DNA of 64,000 bases from NCBI RefSeq assembly GCF_039794105.1, contig NZ_JBDIWA010000008.1:56302-120301 (forward strand). Direction: 5' to 3'. Below, piece after piece: positions 1 to 9,507 of the stretch (positions are counted from its first letter, which is position 1; the number at the start of each line of letters is the position of its first letter). Source of the DNA: Kuenenia sp039794105 (GTDB taxonomy: Bacteria; Planctomycetota; Brocadiia; Brocadiales; Brocadiaceae). The notes under the pieces were generated by a model. That model did no database searches. It was not told the DNA's origin and was given only the letters and a program-made list of their open reading frames with translations. The position numbers were made by a program, and so were the translations under genes.

Positions 1-795
1 TTTTATGTTCTCTCCGGTGGACAGCCTGCAGGATTCCATATCCACCGTAAGGGGGATATCGTTATAAAGCTCCAGCAGTTCCCTGGAGAACCTGGCCCGG
101 TCGGCAAACATCCGTAGGTTTTCCTGTCTCTTTTTCCCGGAAATATGATCAACATTGGCAAGTACGGATTCCAACGACCCCCATTTTTTAATTAGATCGA
201 GGGCGGTTTTATTACCGATACCAGGAACACCGGGAATATTATCAGAAGCATCTCCCGCAAGTGCCAGCACATCAACCACCTGATTCGGCTTTATGCCCTT
301 TTGCAGGAATAGCACGTCTGAATCAATAATCTCCCCTTTTTTTGCGTGCAGTATTTTTACCTTCGGCCCAATTAATTGCTCCAAATCCTTGTCCGAGGTA
401 ACAATTACCACTTCTATTTCTTTTTTTTCCAGTACGGCCACTAACGACCCAATCACATCGTCCGCTTCATACCCCTTTGCCGCGTAAACCGGAATGCCAA
501 GCGCCCTGACAACTTTATAAATCAAAGGGATCTGAACTTGCAAATCTTCCGGTGTTTCCTTGCGGGTGGCTTTGTATTCACTATATTTTTGATGTCGGTT
601 TGTAGTATATTTTGTGTCAAATACCAGCGCCAAATAGTCAGGACGTTGTTCCCGCAGCAATTTCAGCAGCATCCTTGTAAAACCATATACGGCGTTTGCC
701 GGTGTGCCGTCAGGCGTTGTCAGCTTTGCCGTAATAGCATAAAACGCCTGATAACAATGCGAATGTCCATCGATGATAAAAAACCGTTCCGGCAT
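1..795 (-). CDS. polA: DNA polymerase I, N-terminal 5'-3' exonuclease part (gene runs off the left edge)
   Basis: The minus strand reads 265 codons without a stop from an ATG at 793-795 to base 1. The protein starts MPERFFIIDGHSHCYQAFYA, the N-terminal metal-binding strand of the 5' nuclease domain (family: FLIDG, nick-translating exonuclease of Pol I). Further on come the acidic GYEADDVIG segment, VTSDKDLEQLI, and the helix-hairpin-helix region with GDASDNIPGVPGIGNKTA, all in family order. Only the 5' nuclease domain is inside the window; the polymerase domain, and whether a proofreading domain exists, cannot be seen. No strong ribosome binding site precedes the ATG. The identification is firm; the exact start is slightly less so. 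Confidence 0.95.
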   Translation of the reverse strand, partial: MPERFFIIDGHSHCYQAFYAITAKLTTPDGTPANAVYGFTRMLLKLLREQRPDYLALVFDTKYTTNRHQKYSEYKATRKETPEDLQVQIPLIYKVVRALGIPVYAAKGYEADDVIGSLVAVLEKKEIEVVIVTSDKDLEQLIGPKVKILHAKKGEIIDSDVLFLQKGIKPNQVVDVLALAGDASDNIPGVPGIGNKTALDLIKKWGSLESVLANVDHISGKKRQENLRMFADRARFSRELLELYNDIPLTVDMESCRLSTGENIK

Positions 796-1465
796 TTTTG
801 GGTTAGTCTTGTAATTCAGTCATACTTTGCAAAACCACGTGTGTCATATTACGTAGAAAGAATGCTATTGGCATTTTGCAACTATATGACAGACAAGGGT
901 GATTGCGCTGGTAAGATAAATAAAGAGGATATGTTGTATGTTATTTACAATCAGGTCTCTAAAAAGTGGAAAAAGAACATCTTGCTCAATAAAACGACTG
1001 TGGTATTAAAAAACAGTTTTGTATGGAAAAAAACGGAAAATGCACAGACTGGGAAAAAGGATTTGATTTACCGCTATGCAAAAATTGGATGGAATACTTT
1101 CTTAAATGCAATTACGAAAAATGTTACCATGTATAAATGTATTGTCAAGTCAAATATGAAAAATCAATACCGCATTTACCAAGGTTTTTTGGATTTTTGC
1201 TATACACGCTAATTTTTAAAAAAACGGCCATTGATTTACCTACAGAGGTTTTTTTCATTTTCTCTGCAAGGTTTGTTTTAAAAATATATATGTTCATCCA
1301 TGCGGGGCGTAAACAAGTAAATATTGTGCTAATATAGCAGGGACGAAGTATTTTCCTGTGTACAGTTATAATTCGTTCAACAGTGCGTAGTTGTCGCATT
1401 TACAGCATTTTACGCCTTTATGCTTCAATGCAGGCAAATGCGACAACTACCAGAGAAAAGCAAGC
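796..1465. other. Intergenic stretch with no supported gene
   Basis: About 670 bases upstream of polA carry no convincing coding region; open frames here have no family resemblance and one runs antisense into polA. The stretch is AT-rich. One inverted repeat is visible: a 15-base arm at 1387-1401 (GTAGTTGTCGCATTT) matched by its complement at 1436-1450. The polA promoter should lie here, but no -35/-10 pair was confidently identified. Confidence 0.6.
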
Positions 1466-1626
1466 CTCCCGAGTGGGAGCATTCCCGATTTTTTGTAACC
1501 GTTCATGGGGGGCAGGACGACACAACCCTGACAGGGTTCAGAACCCTGTCAGGGTTAACACAACGGCAACATTTCATTAAAATATGACGGAAGTCACAAA
1601 AAATCAGGAATGTACTCCTCCTGAGT
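1466..1626. mobile_element. MITE-like palindromic element
   Basis: The left end (GGGAGCATTCCCGATTTTTT at 1475-1494, followed by GTAAC) is matched in inverted orientation by the right end at 1594-1620 (CACAAAAAATCAGGAATG), giving imperfect terminal inverted repeats about 160 bases apart. Inside lie two copies of AACCCTGWCAGGGTT in opposite orientation (1524-1556), which can fold into nested hairpins. One end of the same element recurs at 62334-62360. No coding capacity is present, so if mobile it is non-autonomous. The element boundaries are inferred. Confidence 0.6.
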
Positions 1627-1644
1627 ATATTATCTTGCCTGGAA

Positions 1645-4600
1645 TTATTTATTTACCTTTACCTTCAAGGTCTTCTTTAAAGTTTCTGAATAAAAACGGA
1701 CCCTGGCTGTCCCTTTTTTATTCAATGCATTGATGGTAAATATTGCCTCGCCCTGTGAATCCGTCCTTACCTTTTTTGGCGAAACTGTTATCCGTTTTTG
1801 ACCTGACTTGTTTATTTTAACGCGGATCGATTCTTCATTTACAAGGCAACCATCTTTTCCCGTTACTATTACCGTAACGTCACCGCTCTCATTCTTTTCA
1901 AGTTTCAATCTGTGCGGTGATATCTCAATATCTTCTCCTGTGCAAGCGTAAGGAGTCGGAGGAATTGACGGTGTTGCAATAATCGATGGATATGGCGTTG
2001 GTGCGGCAACGTCTATCACGGAAACTGTAGCGGTTACCAGCTTTACAGCCCCTGTAGTGTTAATGTCATCAAGGTACAATGCCATTAACGTATCTCCCAC
2101 ACCACCCTGAATGCTGTTAAATTCCAGTGTACCGCCGCTTCTTGCCACCAGAACCGAACCGGTAAATATGCCAGTATCCTTTCCGGTTTCATCCATCCGT
2201 ACCTTCGTGGTGTTAAACCGGGAGGTTTGAACAAAAACACTGTCATTAAAGGTTTCTGCTTCTACGTGGTTGATATTTTGTTCGGCGTCTGCCAGTATTA
2301 TACCGATAAATGTGTCAGGGAGGCATTTGTCATTATTAAATGCAAGCTTTGCGTCAAAACTACTGAACGTTAGTTCCTCTGAAACTTCCGTATCCAGCGG
2401 CGCCGTGTCAGTATATGTAACGGTTGCCGTGCCACCCTGTACGGTTTTTATAACTCCAATATTAGTCCTCTCGCCCAAACCTGCGCCGACCGTGGTAGTG
2501 GTTCCCGTTCTGATTGTCGCAAGGAACGTGCCGCTGTCTGCACCCTCTTCTTTCAAATCAAGCAGCAGGTCGTCCCCTGAGTAATAGTTAACGCCAAATA
2601 TCTTAATAGCGGTAGTAAGGACGTCTTCTGATGCTGCGTCGGCATTTCTGTCGGAATCAGCTACAGTAACAACTACAGTATCACCCGAAAGATACGCCCT
2701 CTCTTTGCTCAGGGATAAACTGCCGGTAGAGCCTTGTATTGGAGTGGGGGAAGGTAAAGGAGATGGTGTCGGAGACGGAAAAGGCTTTGGCGTTGCCGAA
2801 GTTACCGAAGGACTAGGTACAGGAGTAGGCGTTGGGGTAATTGTTCCTGTAAAAGTTGGCTTTGGGACTATCGTAGGCAATGGCGAAGGGGAGGGAGTAG
2901 GTATTTGCACAGGCGCTGATTCTGTGGTAAAGCTCCAGCTATAGCTTGAACTTAATGTGGTTCCCGCCCAGTTTGCAGCCTGGGCGCCGGTTGTGATTGT
3001 TGCCGTATAAGTGGCGTCATAGTCAAGGTTTTCTGATGGGGTGAATGTTGCGGTACTTCCATTCGTAGATACAACCCCGCTGACATTGCCGCCGCCTCCG
3101 CTAATGGAAAAGGTATCCGCAGTGAGTGTTGAACCGTTCATTGTGAGGCTAAAAGTGGCAGTGACCGTTGTTGTGACAGTAATACCGCTTGCCCCGTTGG
3201 ACGGACTTACGGAGGTTACCGAAAGAGTTACTACGGGTAGTGGTTCTTCGCTTGGAGGAGTAACTGGCGGTTCTTCTGATACCACGGCGACCTTGACAAT
3301 AAAGGCGTTGCTAAAATCATCTACTGACCAGCCGGTGGTTGTTCCTGCTATAGGAAAGGTTGATGAGTAAGTCTCTCCTGTGATATGAGCATCACCGGAA
3401 GCGTCCACGGCGATTCCATAGCCATAATCATTATCAACGCCCCCGATGTAAGTGGAATAGGCAAGCGATCCTCCCGAAGGTTCTAACTTAGATATAAAGG
3501 CAGAACAACTTTCTGCTGCATGAGGGGCGACGGTAGTCGTTCCCACAACAGGAAATTCGCTGGAGAACGTATAACCTGTTATATAAGCAGAGCCGGAACC
3601 GTCTAAGGCGATTGCATGTCCCTGATCTTCACCACTTCCGCCAAGATAGGTTGAGTAGATAAACTCTACAGGCGTTCCTGTGCCGATCTTTATTATAAAA
3701 GCGTCATAAGAGCCACCGCCGTAAGGAGTATTAGTGCCCACAATGGGAAAGTTTTCCGACTCGGTATATCCTGTTATATATGCATATCCGTCGCTATCCA
3801 CGGCGATTCCTCTCGCAAAATCAGCACTAGCTCCTCCAATATAAGTGGAATATTCAAGGGTGTCTCCTGATGCATTTAGCTTTGCGGCAAAGGCATCGCT
3901 CGCTTCTCCTTCTATGCCTGCCGTCGTTCCCACAACGGGAAAATCACTGGACAAAGTTTCTCCTGCTATATATGCAGAACCGTAACCATCTACTGCAATT
4001 GCATATCCCTGATCGTCACTGCTTCCTCCAAGGTATGTGGAGTAGACAAGCTCTACAGGCGTCTCTGCACTCAATTTTGTAACAAAGGCGTCGTAATTCT
4101 CTACGCCATTTTTTTCTGTATCAGTTCCCAGAACTGGAAAATTAGCGGAATCGGTATACCCTGTTATATAAGCATATCCATCGCCGTTCACAGCGATTCC
4201 ATGTGCAGTATCCCAGTTGCCCGCTCCCCCTATATAGGTGGAGTATTCGAGGGTGTCGCCTGATGCACCAAGCTTTACTACAAATGCATCACGTGTTCCG
4301 CGCAGTGTTGACGCTATTAAAGGCCAATCGCCAATGTCTGTTTCCGTTTCCACTACTGGAAAATCACTCGATTCCGTATATCCGGTAATATAAGCAGAGC
4401 CGGATCCGTCCACCGCGATTCCATAACTATAATCATCATCATTTCCCCCTATATAGGTGGAGTAGATAAGCCCTAAGCCCAATGGTGAATCTGTGCCGAG
4501 TTTTGTGACAAAGGCGTCATAGGTTTCAGCGGGGCCATGGAAGGGTGTATCTGTCCCTACTACGGGAAAATCATCAGAGGCAGTATAGCCTGTTATGTAT

Positions 4601-5904
4601 GCAGCCCCTGAACTATCCACCGCAATTCCTCGTCCCACATCGTCCATATTAGCACCTCCAATGTATGTGGAGTATTCGAGAATAGGATCGATGATGAGAG
4701 AATGGGATGTATCGTAGGAGGCAACTTTGATGCTATAACAGTATGTAAGATGTGCAATTTCAGATTTATGATCGCCTGACTGGTTTAAAGTATTTGAGCC
4801 GGATTGTTGAGAATCTTTCTGCGCATCGTTGTCTGCAGGATAAACTGCAAGGCAAAATTTGTCCGCGCCGCCTTGCGTCTGCTTTGATGTTTCAACCTCG
4901 AAGCGTCCTTCTATTTCCGTCCGTTTCCCATTGATCTCCTGATACACATAAGGCCGTTTTTGAATGATTTTGACTTCCGTATTTAAGACGTTTGAACTGT
5001 CTTCTGCCCCTTTTTTTACGATAATCTCCATATCTCCGTTTTCATTTACCCGCAGGTCTTCTATACCCGCATACGCAAATCTTGCCTGCGTGGGGTCTGC
5101 GCCTGGTTTTACTATAATGTCGTATTCAAGTTGGCGGTTATTGCCGTAAAATTTTATGTCGATGCCGTCATATATCTCCTTGTAAACAACAGCGCTGTAA
5201 GTGGGGACATTGGTTATCCAGTTCGTCTTCTTATTGCCGGTTAAATAGTTTACCTTTCCCATCGACAAACCATCAGCGAAGATTTCCGGATGTTTATTAG
5301 CGCCGATAGGTATGAGGCTGATGAATGCGGATCGGGTGGTGCTGGTAAACGCTGTTTGCCCGTGTTCCCCTGTGGCATAAGAATTGGAGATTTCTGACTT
5401 GTCCTGGGTTTTTCGTTGAGAGGCTGAGGATTCTTTGTTTAAACCATTTGATCCTGTGAGCGATAGATACACGCCCTCTTCCGAAAAGAGCATGGTATGC
5501 CCGATGCCCTTTTCATAGAATTTTACCCGTTTATCCATTTGTCCGTTGTTTTGTACGAAGTAGAGGGGCAATTTCCCATAAGACATCCGAACAGGGCTAT
5601 GCGTTTCCGCATCAAGCGGCGGTGTATTTAATCCTTTATATTCTGCAAAGTCTCCATGCTGCAAATCCGCCGCATATTTGGAGAATTTCATTGTTTGCTT
5701 GCTTTTCGGCCTTGATGAATCCTTTCCTGCCGTATGCAAGGCTTTTCCGTTAATAGTAAATATCGGACTGCTATATTCCTCATTCCCAAAACCACAACCC
5801 CGGCATAACTGAGAAGTTTCCTCCAGGCAAAAGCCGGTTACTGTATATCCCAATACTATCGTAAGGAAAGTAATCAATGCGCAAAATAAACGTAACATGC
5901 TCAC
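1645..5904 (-). CDS. Large secreted SBBP-repeat beta-propeller protein with Ig-like domains
   Basis: Encodes about 1,419 residues. The start is the GTG at 5902-5904, because AAAAGGAG sits seven bases before it; longer upstream starts lie inside that Shine-Dalgarno sequence. An N-terminal hydrophobic stretch (residues about 3-25) is a probable export signal. A conserved N-terminal domain typical of SBBP proteins follows. Then come seven units beginning YSTYIGG or YSTYLGG (about 3280-4690), each with GIAVD and AYITGYT, the SBBP repeat, so the count fits one seven-bladed propeller. Next is a Big_5/SbsA-type Ig-like domain, a Pro/Thr/Ser-rich linker with many PTP and PSP steps, two further beta domains, and a C-terminal bacterial Ig-like region. 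The likely site is the cell surface or envelope. Ligand and function are unknown. It appears to be a single-gene unit. Confidence 0.85.
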   Translation of the reverse strand: MSMLRLFCALITFLTIVLGYTVTGFCLEETSQLCRGCGFGNEEYSSPIFTINGKALHTAGKDSSRPKSKQTMKFSKYAADLQHGDFAEYKGLNTPPLDAETHSPVRMSYGKLPLYFVQNNGQMDKRVKFYEKGIGHTMLFSEEGVYLSLTGSNGLNKESSASQRKTQDKSEISNSYATGEHGQTAFTSTTRSAFISLIPIGANKHPEIFADGLSMGKVNYLTGNKKTNWITNVPTYSAVVYKEIYDGIDIKFYGNNRQLEYDIIVKPGADPTQARFAYAGIEDLRVNENGDMEIIVKKGAEDSSNVLNTEVKIIQKRPYVYQEINGKRTEIEGRFEVETSKQTQGGADKFCLAVYPADNDAQKDSQQSGSNTLNQSGDHKSEIAHLTYCYSIKVASYDTSHSLIIDPILEYSTYIGGANMDDVGRGIAVDSSGAAYITGYTASDDFPVVGTDTPFHGPAETYDAFVTKLGTDSPLGLGLIYSTYIGGNDDDYSYGIAVDGSGSAYITGYTESSDFPVVETETDIGDWPLIASTLRGTRDAFVVKLGASGDTLEYSTYIGGAGNWDTAHGIAVNGDGYAYITGYTDSANFPVLGTDTEKNGVENYDAFVTKLSAETPVELVYSTYLGGSSDDQGYAIAVDGYGSAYIAGETLSSDFPVVGTTAGIEGEASDAFAAKLNASGDTLEYSTYIGGASADFARGIAVDSDGYAYITGYTESENFPIVGTNTPYGGGSYDAFIIKIGTGTPVEFIYSTYLGGSGEDQGHAIALDGSGSAYITGYTFSSEFPVVGTTTVAPHAAESCSAFISKLEPSGGSLAYSTYIGGVDNDYGYGIAVDASGDAHITGETYSSTFPIAGTTTGWSVDDFSNAFIVKVAVVSEEPPVTPPSEEPLPVVTLSVTSVSPSNGASGITVTTTVTATFSLTMNGSTLTADTFSISGGGGNVSGVVSTNGSTATFTPSENLDYDATYTATITTGAQAANWAGTTLSSSYSWSFTTESAPVQIPTPSPSPLPTIVPKPTFTGTITPTPTPVPSPSVTSATPKPFPSPTPSPLPSPTPIQGSTGSLSLSKERAYLSGDTVVVTVADSDRNADAASEDVLTTAIKIFGVNYYSGDDLLLDLKEEGADSGTFLATIRTGTTTTVGAGLGERTNIGVIKTVQGGTATVTYTDTAPLDTEVSEELTFSSFDAKLAFNNDKCLPDTFIGIILADAEQNINHVEAETFNDSVFVQTSRFNTTKVRMDETGKDTGIFTGSVLVARSGGTLEFNSIQGGVGDTLMALYLDDINTTGAVKLVTATVSVIDVAAPTPYPSIIATPSIPPTPYACTGEDIEISPHRLKLEKNESGDVTVIVTGKDGCLVNEESIRVKINKSGQKRITVSPKKVRTDSQGEAIFTINALNKKGTARVRFYSETLKKTLKVKVNK

Positions 5905-5987
5905 GAATAATCTCCTTTTCACAAACATGCATTAAAAAAATGAAAATTCCTATACTATTAAATTAATTCTTCTATTATGTGACATGT

Positions 5988-6003
5988 CCTAAAGTGTTAC
6001 ATA
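5988..6003. repeat. Single end of the TAACACTTTAG dispersed repeat
   Basis: CCTAAAGTGTTAC matches the terminal sequence of the MITE defined at 44647-44975. No partner end is seen nearby, so this is a relic or a chance short match. Confidence 0.35.
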
Positions 6004-6049
6004 CCTGTATGTTGTATGTTTGAAAATTGGACAGCATTTTTGGGAAAAA

Positions 6050-6568
6050 TCATTTGCATTGTTGTCTCGGCCATCCGGAAGGCGGCAATGTGCCAGTGTA
6101 TTTTTTAAAATACTGTGTAATTTTTTCATGAGATTCATAACCAGGTTCTTTTATATCTTCTGTCCGTGTCATTACAAGATAGTTATTTTTAAATTCTATT
6201 GATGTTGACCATGTAGTAGTGTTGCCGTCTTCCGCATCTGTTCCCTCCCAAAAAGAACCGATAAGTCTGCTGCCGGAGATTTTATAAGCAATGGTATCGT
6301 CCACTTCGTAGCATGTTTTATCATGGGTGTACCATTTTACGGTATTACCATTAAACTGGAAAATTTCTTCATCAATTACATTGGTTTCTTTCCACTCTTC
6401 CCGTTCTCCATCATCGATGTCATACCCTTCGACAATTTCTTTTTCCAACAACCATGTCCCGGACAACCCTGCTAATTCAGAAGAAGATGATTTGTTTTTT
6501 TCTTTACATCCGAATCCAAATAACAGGGTAAAAATAAATACTACAGCAATTCCCCGATACTTTTTCAT
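6050..6568 (-). CDS. Lipocalin-like lipoprotein of unknown function
   Basis: The chosen ATG at 6566-6568 has AAAGGGG five bases upstream and gives a 172-residue protein beginning MKKYRGIAVVFIFTLLFGFG followed by Cys, a lipoprotein signal with the lipidated cysteine at about residue 21. The mature part opens with LSGTWLLEKEIVEGYD and continues with alternating beta strands, like lipocalin-like stress lipoproteins that contain a SGTW motif. It ends in a short Pro/Trp-containing tail. It would sit in an envelope membrane. No operon partner is evident: the CBS gene upstream is 64 bases away on the same strand. Ligand and role are not deducible. Confidence 0.7.
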   Translation of the reverse strand: MKKYRGIAVVFIFTLLFGFGCKEKNKSSSSELAGLSGTWLLEKEIVEGYDIDDGEREEWKETNVIDEEIFQFNGNTVKWYTHDKTCYEVDDTIAYKISGSRLIGSFWEGTDAEDGNTTTWSTSIEFKNNYLVMTRTEDIKEPGYESHEKITQYFKKYTGTLPPSGWPRQQCK

Positions 6569-6632
6569 ATTAGCCCCTTTCCCTGAATAGTACTTGTTAA
6601 GATTTATAAAAAACATATTACTTGGTTTAGTG

Positions 6633-7052
6633 TTAGTATGATTTCGCCAGGTATCTGATCAAATCTGTGCTGGTAATTATACCGATAAGGCTACGGTCGT
6701 CATCAATTACGGGGAGTGAATGAAATAGCCCATTACTCAGAATATGCGCAGCTTTTCTCATCGAGTCCCTGATATTAATAGTAACTAAGTTTTTCTGCAT
6801 AACCTGCTCTATGGTATATTGTTGGTCAATTAATTCATCAATTGATTTAGTACTCGTTTCTGCGGATGCGATGTTGAGTTTTAACATATCGGTAGCGCTG
6901 ATAAGACCCACAAGTTTTCGATCATTTACCACAGGGATATGATGAATTGGGTTTTCTGCCATCATTTTACGTACAGTACTCAGTTTTTGATCTATGGATA
7001 CGGTGAGTACATTTGCCGTCATGACATGAGAAATCGGGTCAAGATTTTTCAT
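6633..7052 (-). CDS. CBS-domain pair protein
   Basis: A 139-residue protein made almost only of two CBS motifs. The first spans about residues 8-62 (MTANVLTVSIDQKLSTVRKM, then HIPVVNDRKLVGLISATDML). The second spans about 80-137 (MQKNLVTINIRDSMRKAAHI, then SLPVIDDDRSLIGIITSTDL). Such stand-alone CBS pairs bind adenine nucleotides and act as energy-state sensors, usually through partner proteins; the partner is not known here. The protein is soluble and cytoplasmic. It is complete for its family. It lies between the lipoprotein gene and the damaged hypB, all on the minus strand, without clear co-transcription. Confidence 0.88.
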   Translation of the reverse strand: MKNLDPISHVMTANVLTVSIDQKLSTVRKMMAENPIHHIPVVNDRKLVGLISATDMLKLNIASAETSTKSIDELIDQQYTIEQVMQKNLVTINIRDSMRKAAHILSNGLFHSLPVIDDDRSLIGIITSTDLIRYLAKSY

Positions 7053-7364
7053 CGTAATTATTTATAAAGATTCACAAATTAATAACTGAGGTCGAAATGA
7101 TTTGTAGGGGAAAAATGCCTTTTTCTGATAACTAACCAGTACTCGCCAGAACCAAACAAAGATTACAGCAAAGCACACAGATTAAAAAATTCATTATAAG
7201 TTTATGATTATCAATTGACAATTAACCATTGTAAGAAGGCAATTGCTATGTATCTATCTTATATAAAAAATCCGGTAAGGCAAACAAATCATTTCGTGAA
7301 AATGATTGAAACCGGCATCATTGAGCCATTTGGCTCCTAAATGTAGATATAAGGTGTTTATTTT
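7053..7364. other. Intergenic gap, no gene seen
   Basis: About 310 AT-rich bases between hypB and the CBS gene. No reading frame with codon-like structure was found. A short hairpin, GAGCCATTTGGCTC at 7323-7336, lies just after the hypB remnant but lacks a clear run of T and is not a convincing terminator. Confidence 0.5.
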
Positions 7365-7770
7365 TTAAACAATCGAAGTTAAAATACTTTCCATCCACTT
7401 CCCAACACCTGTTCCATCGATACAGGACGTTGCGATTATATTTAATTCCGGGTTAATTGCCAATGCGTTTCGCTTTGCCTTTTCCATATTGAAATTGGTA
7501 TACGCAAGAAGGTCTACCTTGTTTATCAGAAGGTGCCGGGCTACTCTGAAGAGTGCCGGATATTTAAGCGGTTTATCGTCGCCCTCCGTTACACTCATTA
7601 CCACCTTTGAGAAGTTCTGCGATTTTTTCAACAATAGAGGTCTTTCCGGAACCGGGCGAACTCATCAGATTGATGGTAAATATGCCCCTCTCTTTTAATA
7701 CCTTTCGGTTACTATTTGCAATGGCGCCATTTTTTGTAAGTATTTTTTTATTGATAAGGACGTCGTGCAT
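7365..7770 (-). pseudogene. hypB: hypB, hydrogenase nickel GTPase, broken by internal deletion and frame change
   Basis: HypB is the GTPase that delivers nickel to [NiFe] hydrogenase (and urease) with HypA. The first 56 codons (from the ATG at 7768-7770) give the N-terminal region and the P-loop SSPGSGKTSIVEKIAELLKG. The remaining sequence resumes in another frame with KVVMSVTEGDDKPLKYP, LLINKVDLLAYTNF and the C-terminal helix, ending at 7365. Compared with the family about 75-80 residues are missing between these parts. The lost segment includes the IEGD strand, the metal-binding CH motif and the ENVGNLVCP strand. The join lies near 7610-7618 (AAAGGTGGT). The product as read in frame 1 stops after 65 residues. 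The start directly abuts the hypA stop, so it was the last gene of the hyd/hyp operon. A sequence error cannot explain the loss of over 200 bases unless the assembly is wrong. Confidence 0.85.
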
Positions 7771-8115
7771 CTAATCAACCTCCATGCTGACTACATCAAG
7801 TTCCATGCCTGACAGGTAATCTACGGCTTCTCCTCCGCACACAGCGCACCTGGAGCCGAGATACATATTTAGCTTGAACTCTTTTTTACAGTTAATACAT
7901 TGCCCCATAACGGGAACTTCTTCAATTTCAAGGATTACGCCCTCCATATCTGTTCCTTCAGTGCAAACCTCAAAACAGAATCTAAGGGCTTCTGGCTCAA
8001 CGGCGGCCATTTCTCCAACCCGTATCTTTATACCTTTCAAACGCCTTGCCCCGCTTCGCGCCATTTCTTCCCTGACGATTCTGATTATGCTTGTGACTAT
8101 CGACATCTCATGCAT
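7771..8115 (-). CDS. hypA: Hydrogenase maturation nickel metallochaperone HypA
   Basis: A 114-residue protein starting MHEMSIV; His2 is the conserved nickel ligand of the family. The zinc site is complete: C-x2-C (CINC, about residues 73-76) and a second C-x2-C (CAVC, about 89-92). Length matches the family (about 113-117). HypA passes nickel to the hydrogenase large subunit together with HypB. The gene follows hydG by 15 bases and its TAG is immediately followed by the hypB ATG, so it is part of the hydG-hypA-hypB unit. It appears intact even though its partner hypB is broken. It could alternatively serve another nickel enzyme elsewhere. Confidence 0.95.
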   Translation of the reverse strand: MHEMSIVTSIIRIVREEMARSGARRLKGIKIRVGEMAAVEPEALRFCFEVCTEGTDMEGVILEIEEVPVMGQCINCKKEFKLNMYLGSRCAVCGGEAVDYLSGMELDVVSMEVD

Positions 8116-8130
8116 TTGTTTTGATCTCTG

Positions 8131-9507
8131 CTAAAAAAACAGATCTCTCTCCCCGTTTCTTATCCTTGCAAGCTTATCCTCTGTCTGTTTTTTTATAGAA
8201 GCGTTCTCTATTGCTTCCAGTGTCTTATTTATTATCTCCAGCCCTAAAAGTCTGCTTTCCGGAGAGGCGTTATCTTCCATATATTCCATCAGTGTAAGTA
8301 TGCTATTAGGCCCGCAGAATTCCTGGATATCTCCCGGCCTTGCAAGTTCCATAAACACCGCGCCTGTCCTGCCCCTGCGGTAACAGGCGGTGCAAAAACT
8401 GGGCATGAAGCCCTGCTTCATGACGTTCACGGTTATTTCTTCCAGACTCCTCTTGTCCGACAGCTCAAACTGTCCAGCCCCTTTTGGCCTTCCCTTCCCC
8501 AATCCGCCCGGGGTAGTGCTTGAGGCGGCGCTGGCCTGTGTAATCCCGATGCGGAATGCCGCCTCCCTGATCGCAGGGCTTTCCCTTGTGGTTATTATCA
8601 TGCCTGTGTAAGGTACGGCGATCCGAAGGATTGCTATGAGCCTCAGAAAGTCGCTGTCACTTACAGGGGAAGGGGGTCTCAAATTAACCGAATGGGCGGG
8701 CCTGAGCCTTGGAATGGATATGGTGTGAGGGCCAGTTCCGAACGTTTCAAAAAGGTAAGCGGCATGGGATATCAGCCCCAGCACCTCATACCGCCAGTCA
8801 TAGAGACCAAAGAGTACGCCCATCCCTACGTCATCTATACCGCCCTCAAAGGCTTTGTCCAGGGCATACAACTGTCTCCGGTAATCACTTTTGGGACCAT
8901 TGTGGATTTTTTCGTAGGTAAGCCTGTGGTAACTCTCCTGGAATAGCTGGTATGTTCCAATGCCTTTGTCCTTGAGCCTTCTGTAGTTTTCAGCCGTTGT
9001 TGCGGCGATGTTTACATTGACCCTTCTTATTTCGCCCTTTTCATTCCTTACAGAATAGATGGCGTCTATTGCCTCAAGGATATAATCGATCGGATTATTT
9101 CCGATATCCTCTCCTGCCTCAAGAAGGACTCTCTTATGTCCCATTTCTATGAGGCAGCCCGTCTGTTCTCTGACCTCATCCATGGTAAGTTTTTTTCTCG
9201 GCGCAGGGTTAGCTGCATGAAAGCCGCAGTATAGGCAATCATTTACACAGTAATTGCTGATATAGAGGGGGGCGAAGAACACTAGCCTGCTGCCGTATAC
9301 GGCATTTTTTATGTAACGGGCCGTGTCAAATATCTCATTGGACAATTCCTGATCGATGACGTTTATCAACATCGCCGCCTCTTCAGGCGTAAGCCCTTTC
9401 AGCTCCCTGCCCTTTTTGAGAAGGTCTGCCAGCATCGCCGGCGACGGTGAGGGGGTATTAGTGAGCAAGGATTGAAATCTATCTTCGTCTATAAATGTTT
9501 TTTGCAT
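8131..9507 (-). CDS. hydG: [FeFe]-hydrogenase H-cluster radical SAM maturase HydG
   Basis: A 458-residue radical SAM enzyme of the ThiH/HydG group that cleaves tyrosine to make the CO and CN ligands of the H-cluster. The N-terminal radical SAM cysteines are C87-x3-C91-x2-C94 within YCVNDCLYCGF. The C-terminal motif C372-x2-C375-x22-C398 binds the auxiliary cluster and is the feature that separates HydG from ThiH. The motif SASSTTPGG lies before it. The length fits HydG (about 460-475). It is followed closely by hypA. Its usual partner hydE lies 10.4 kb upstream on the same strand beyond the restriction island. HydF and the hydrogenase itself are not in the window. Confidence 0.95.
   Translation of the reverse strand: MQKTFIDEDRFQSLLTNTPSPSPAMLADLLKKGRELKGLTPEEAAMLINVIDQELSNEIFDTARYIKNAVYGSRLVFFAPLYISNYCVNDCLYCGFHAANPAPRKKLTMDEVREQTGCLIEMGHKRVLLEAGEDIGNNPIDYILEAIDAIYSVRNEKGEIRRVNVNIAATTAENYRRLKDKGIGTYQLFQESYHRLTYEKIHNGPKSDYRRQLYALDKAFEGGIDDVGMGVLFGLYDWRYEVLGLISHAAYLFETFGTGPHTISIPRLRPAHSVNLRPPSPVSDSDFLRLIAILRIAVPYTGMIITTRESPAIREAAFRIGITQASAASSTTPGGLGKGRPKGAGQFELSDKRSLEEITVNVMKQGFMPSFCTACYRRGRTGAVFMELARPGDIQEFCGPNSILTLMEYMEDNASPESRLLGLEIINKTLEAIENASIKKQTEDKLARIRNGERDLFF

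Noticed and set aside
538..1212. A 224-codon plus-strand frame across the polA start region
   Set aside because: It runs antisense through the conserved 5' nuclease codons of polA, has low-complexity AT-rich sequence beyond it, and resembles no family.
2270..5149. Several plus-strand frames of 60-110 codons opposite the SBBP gene
   Set aside because: They mirror the repeated codons of the minus-strand gene (for example Gly/Val-rich runs opposite the Pro/Thr linker) and are shadows.
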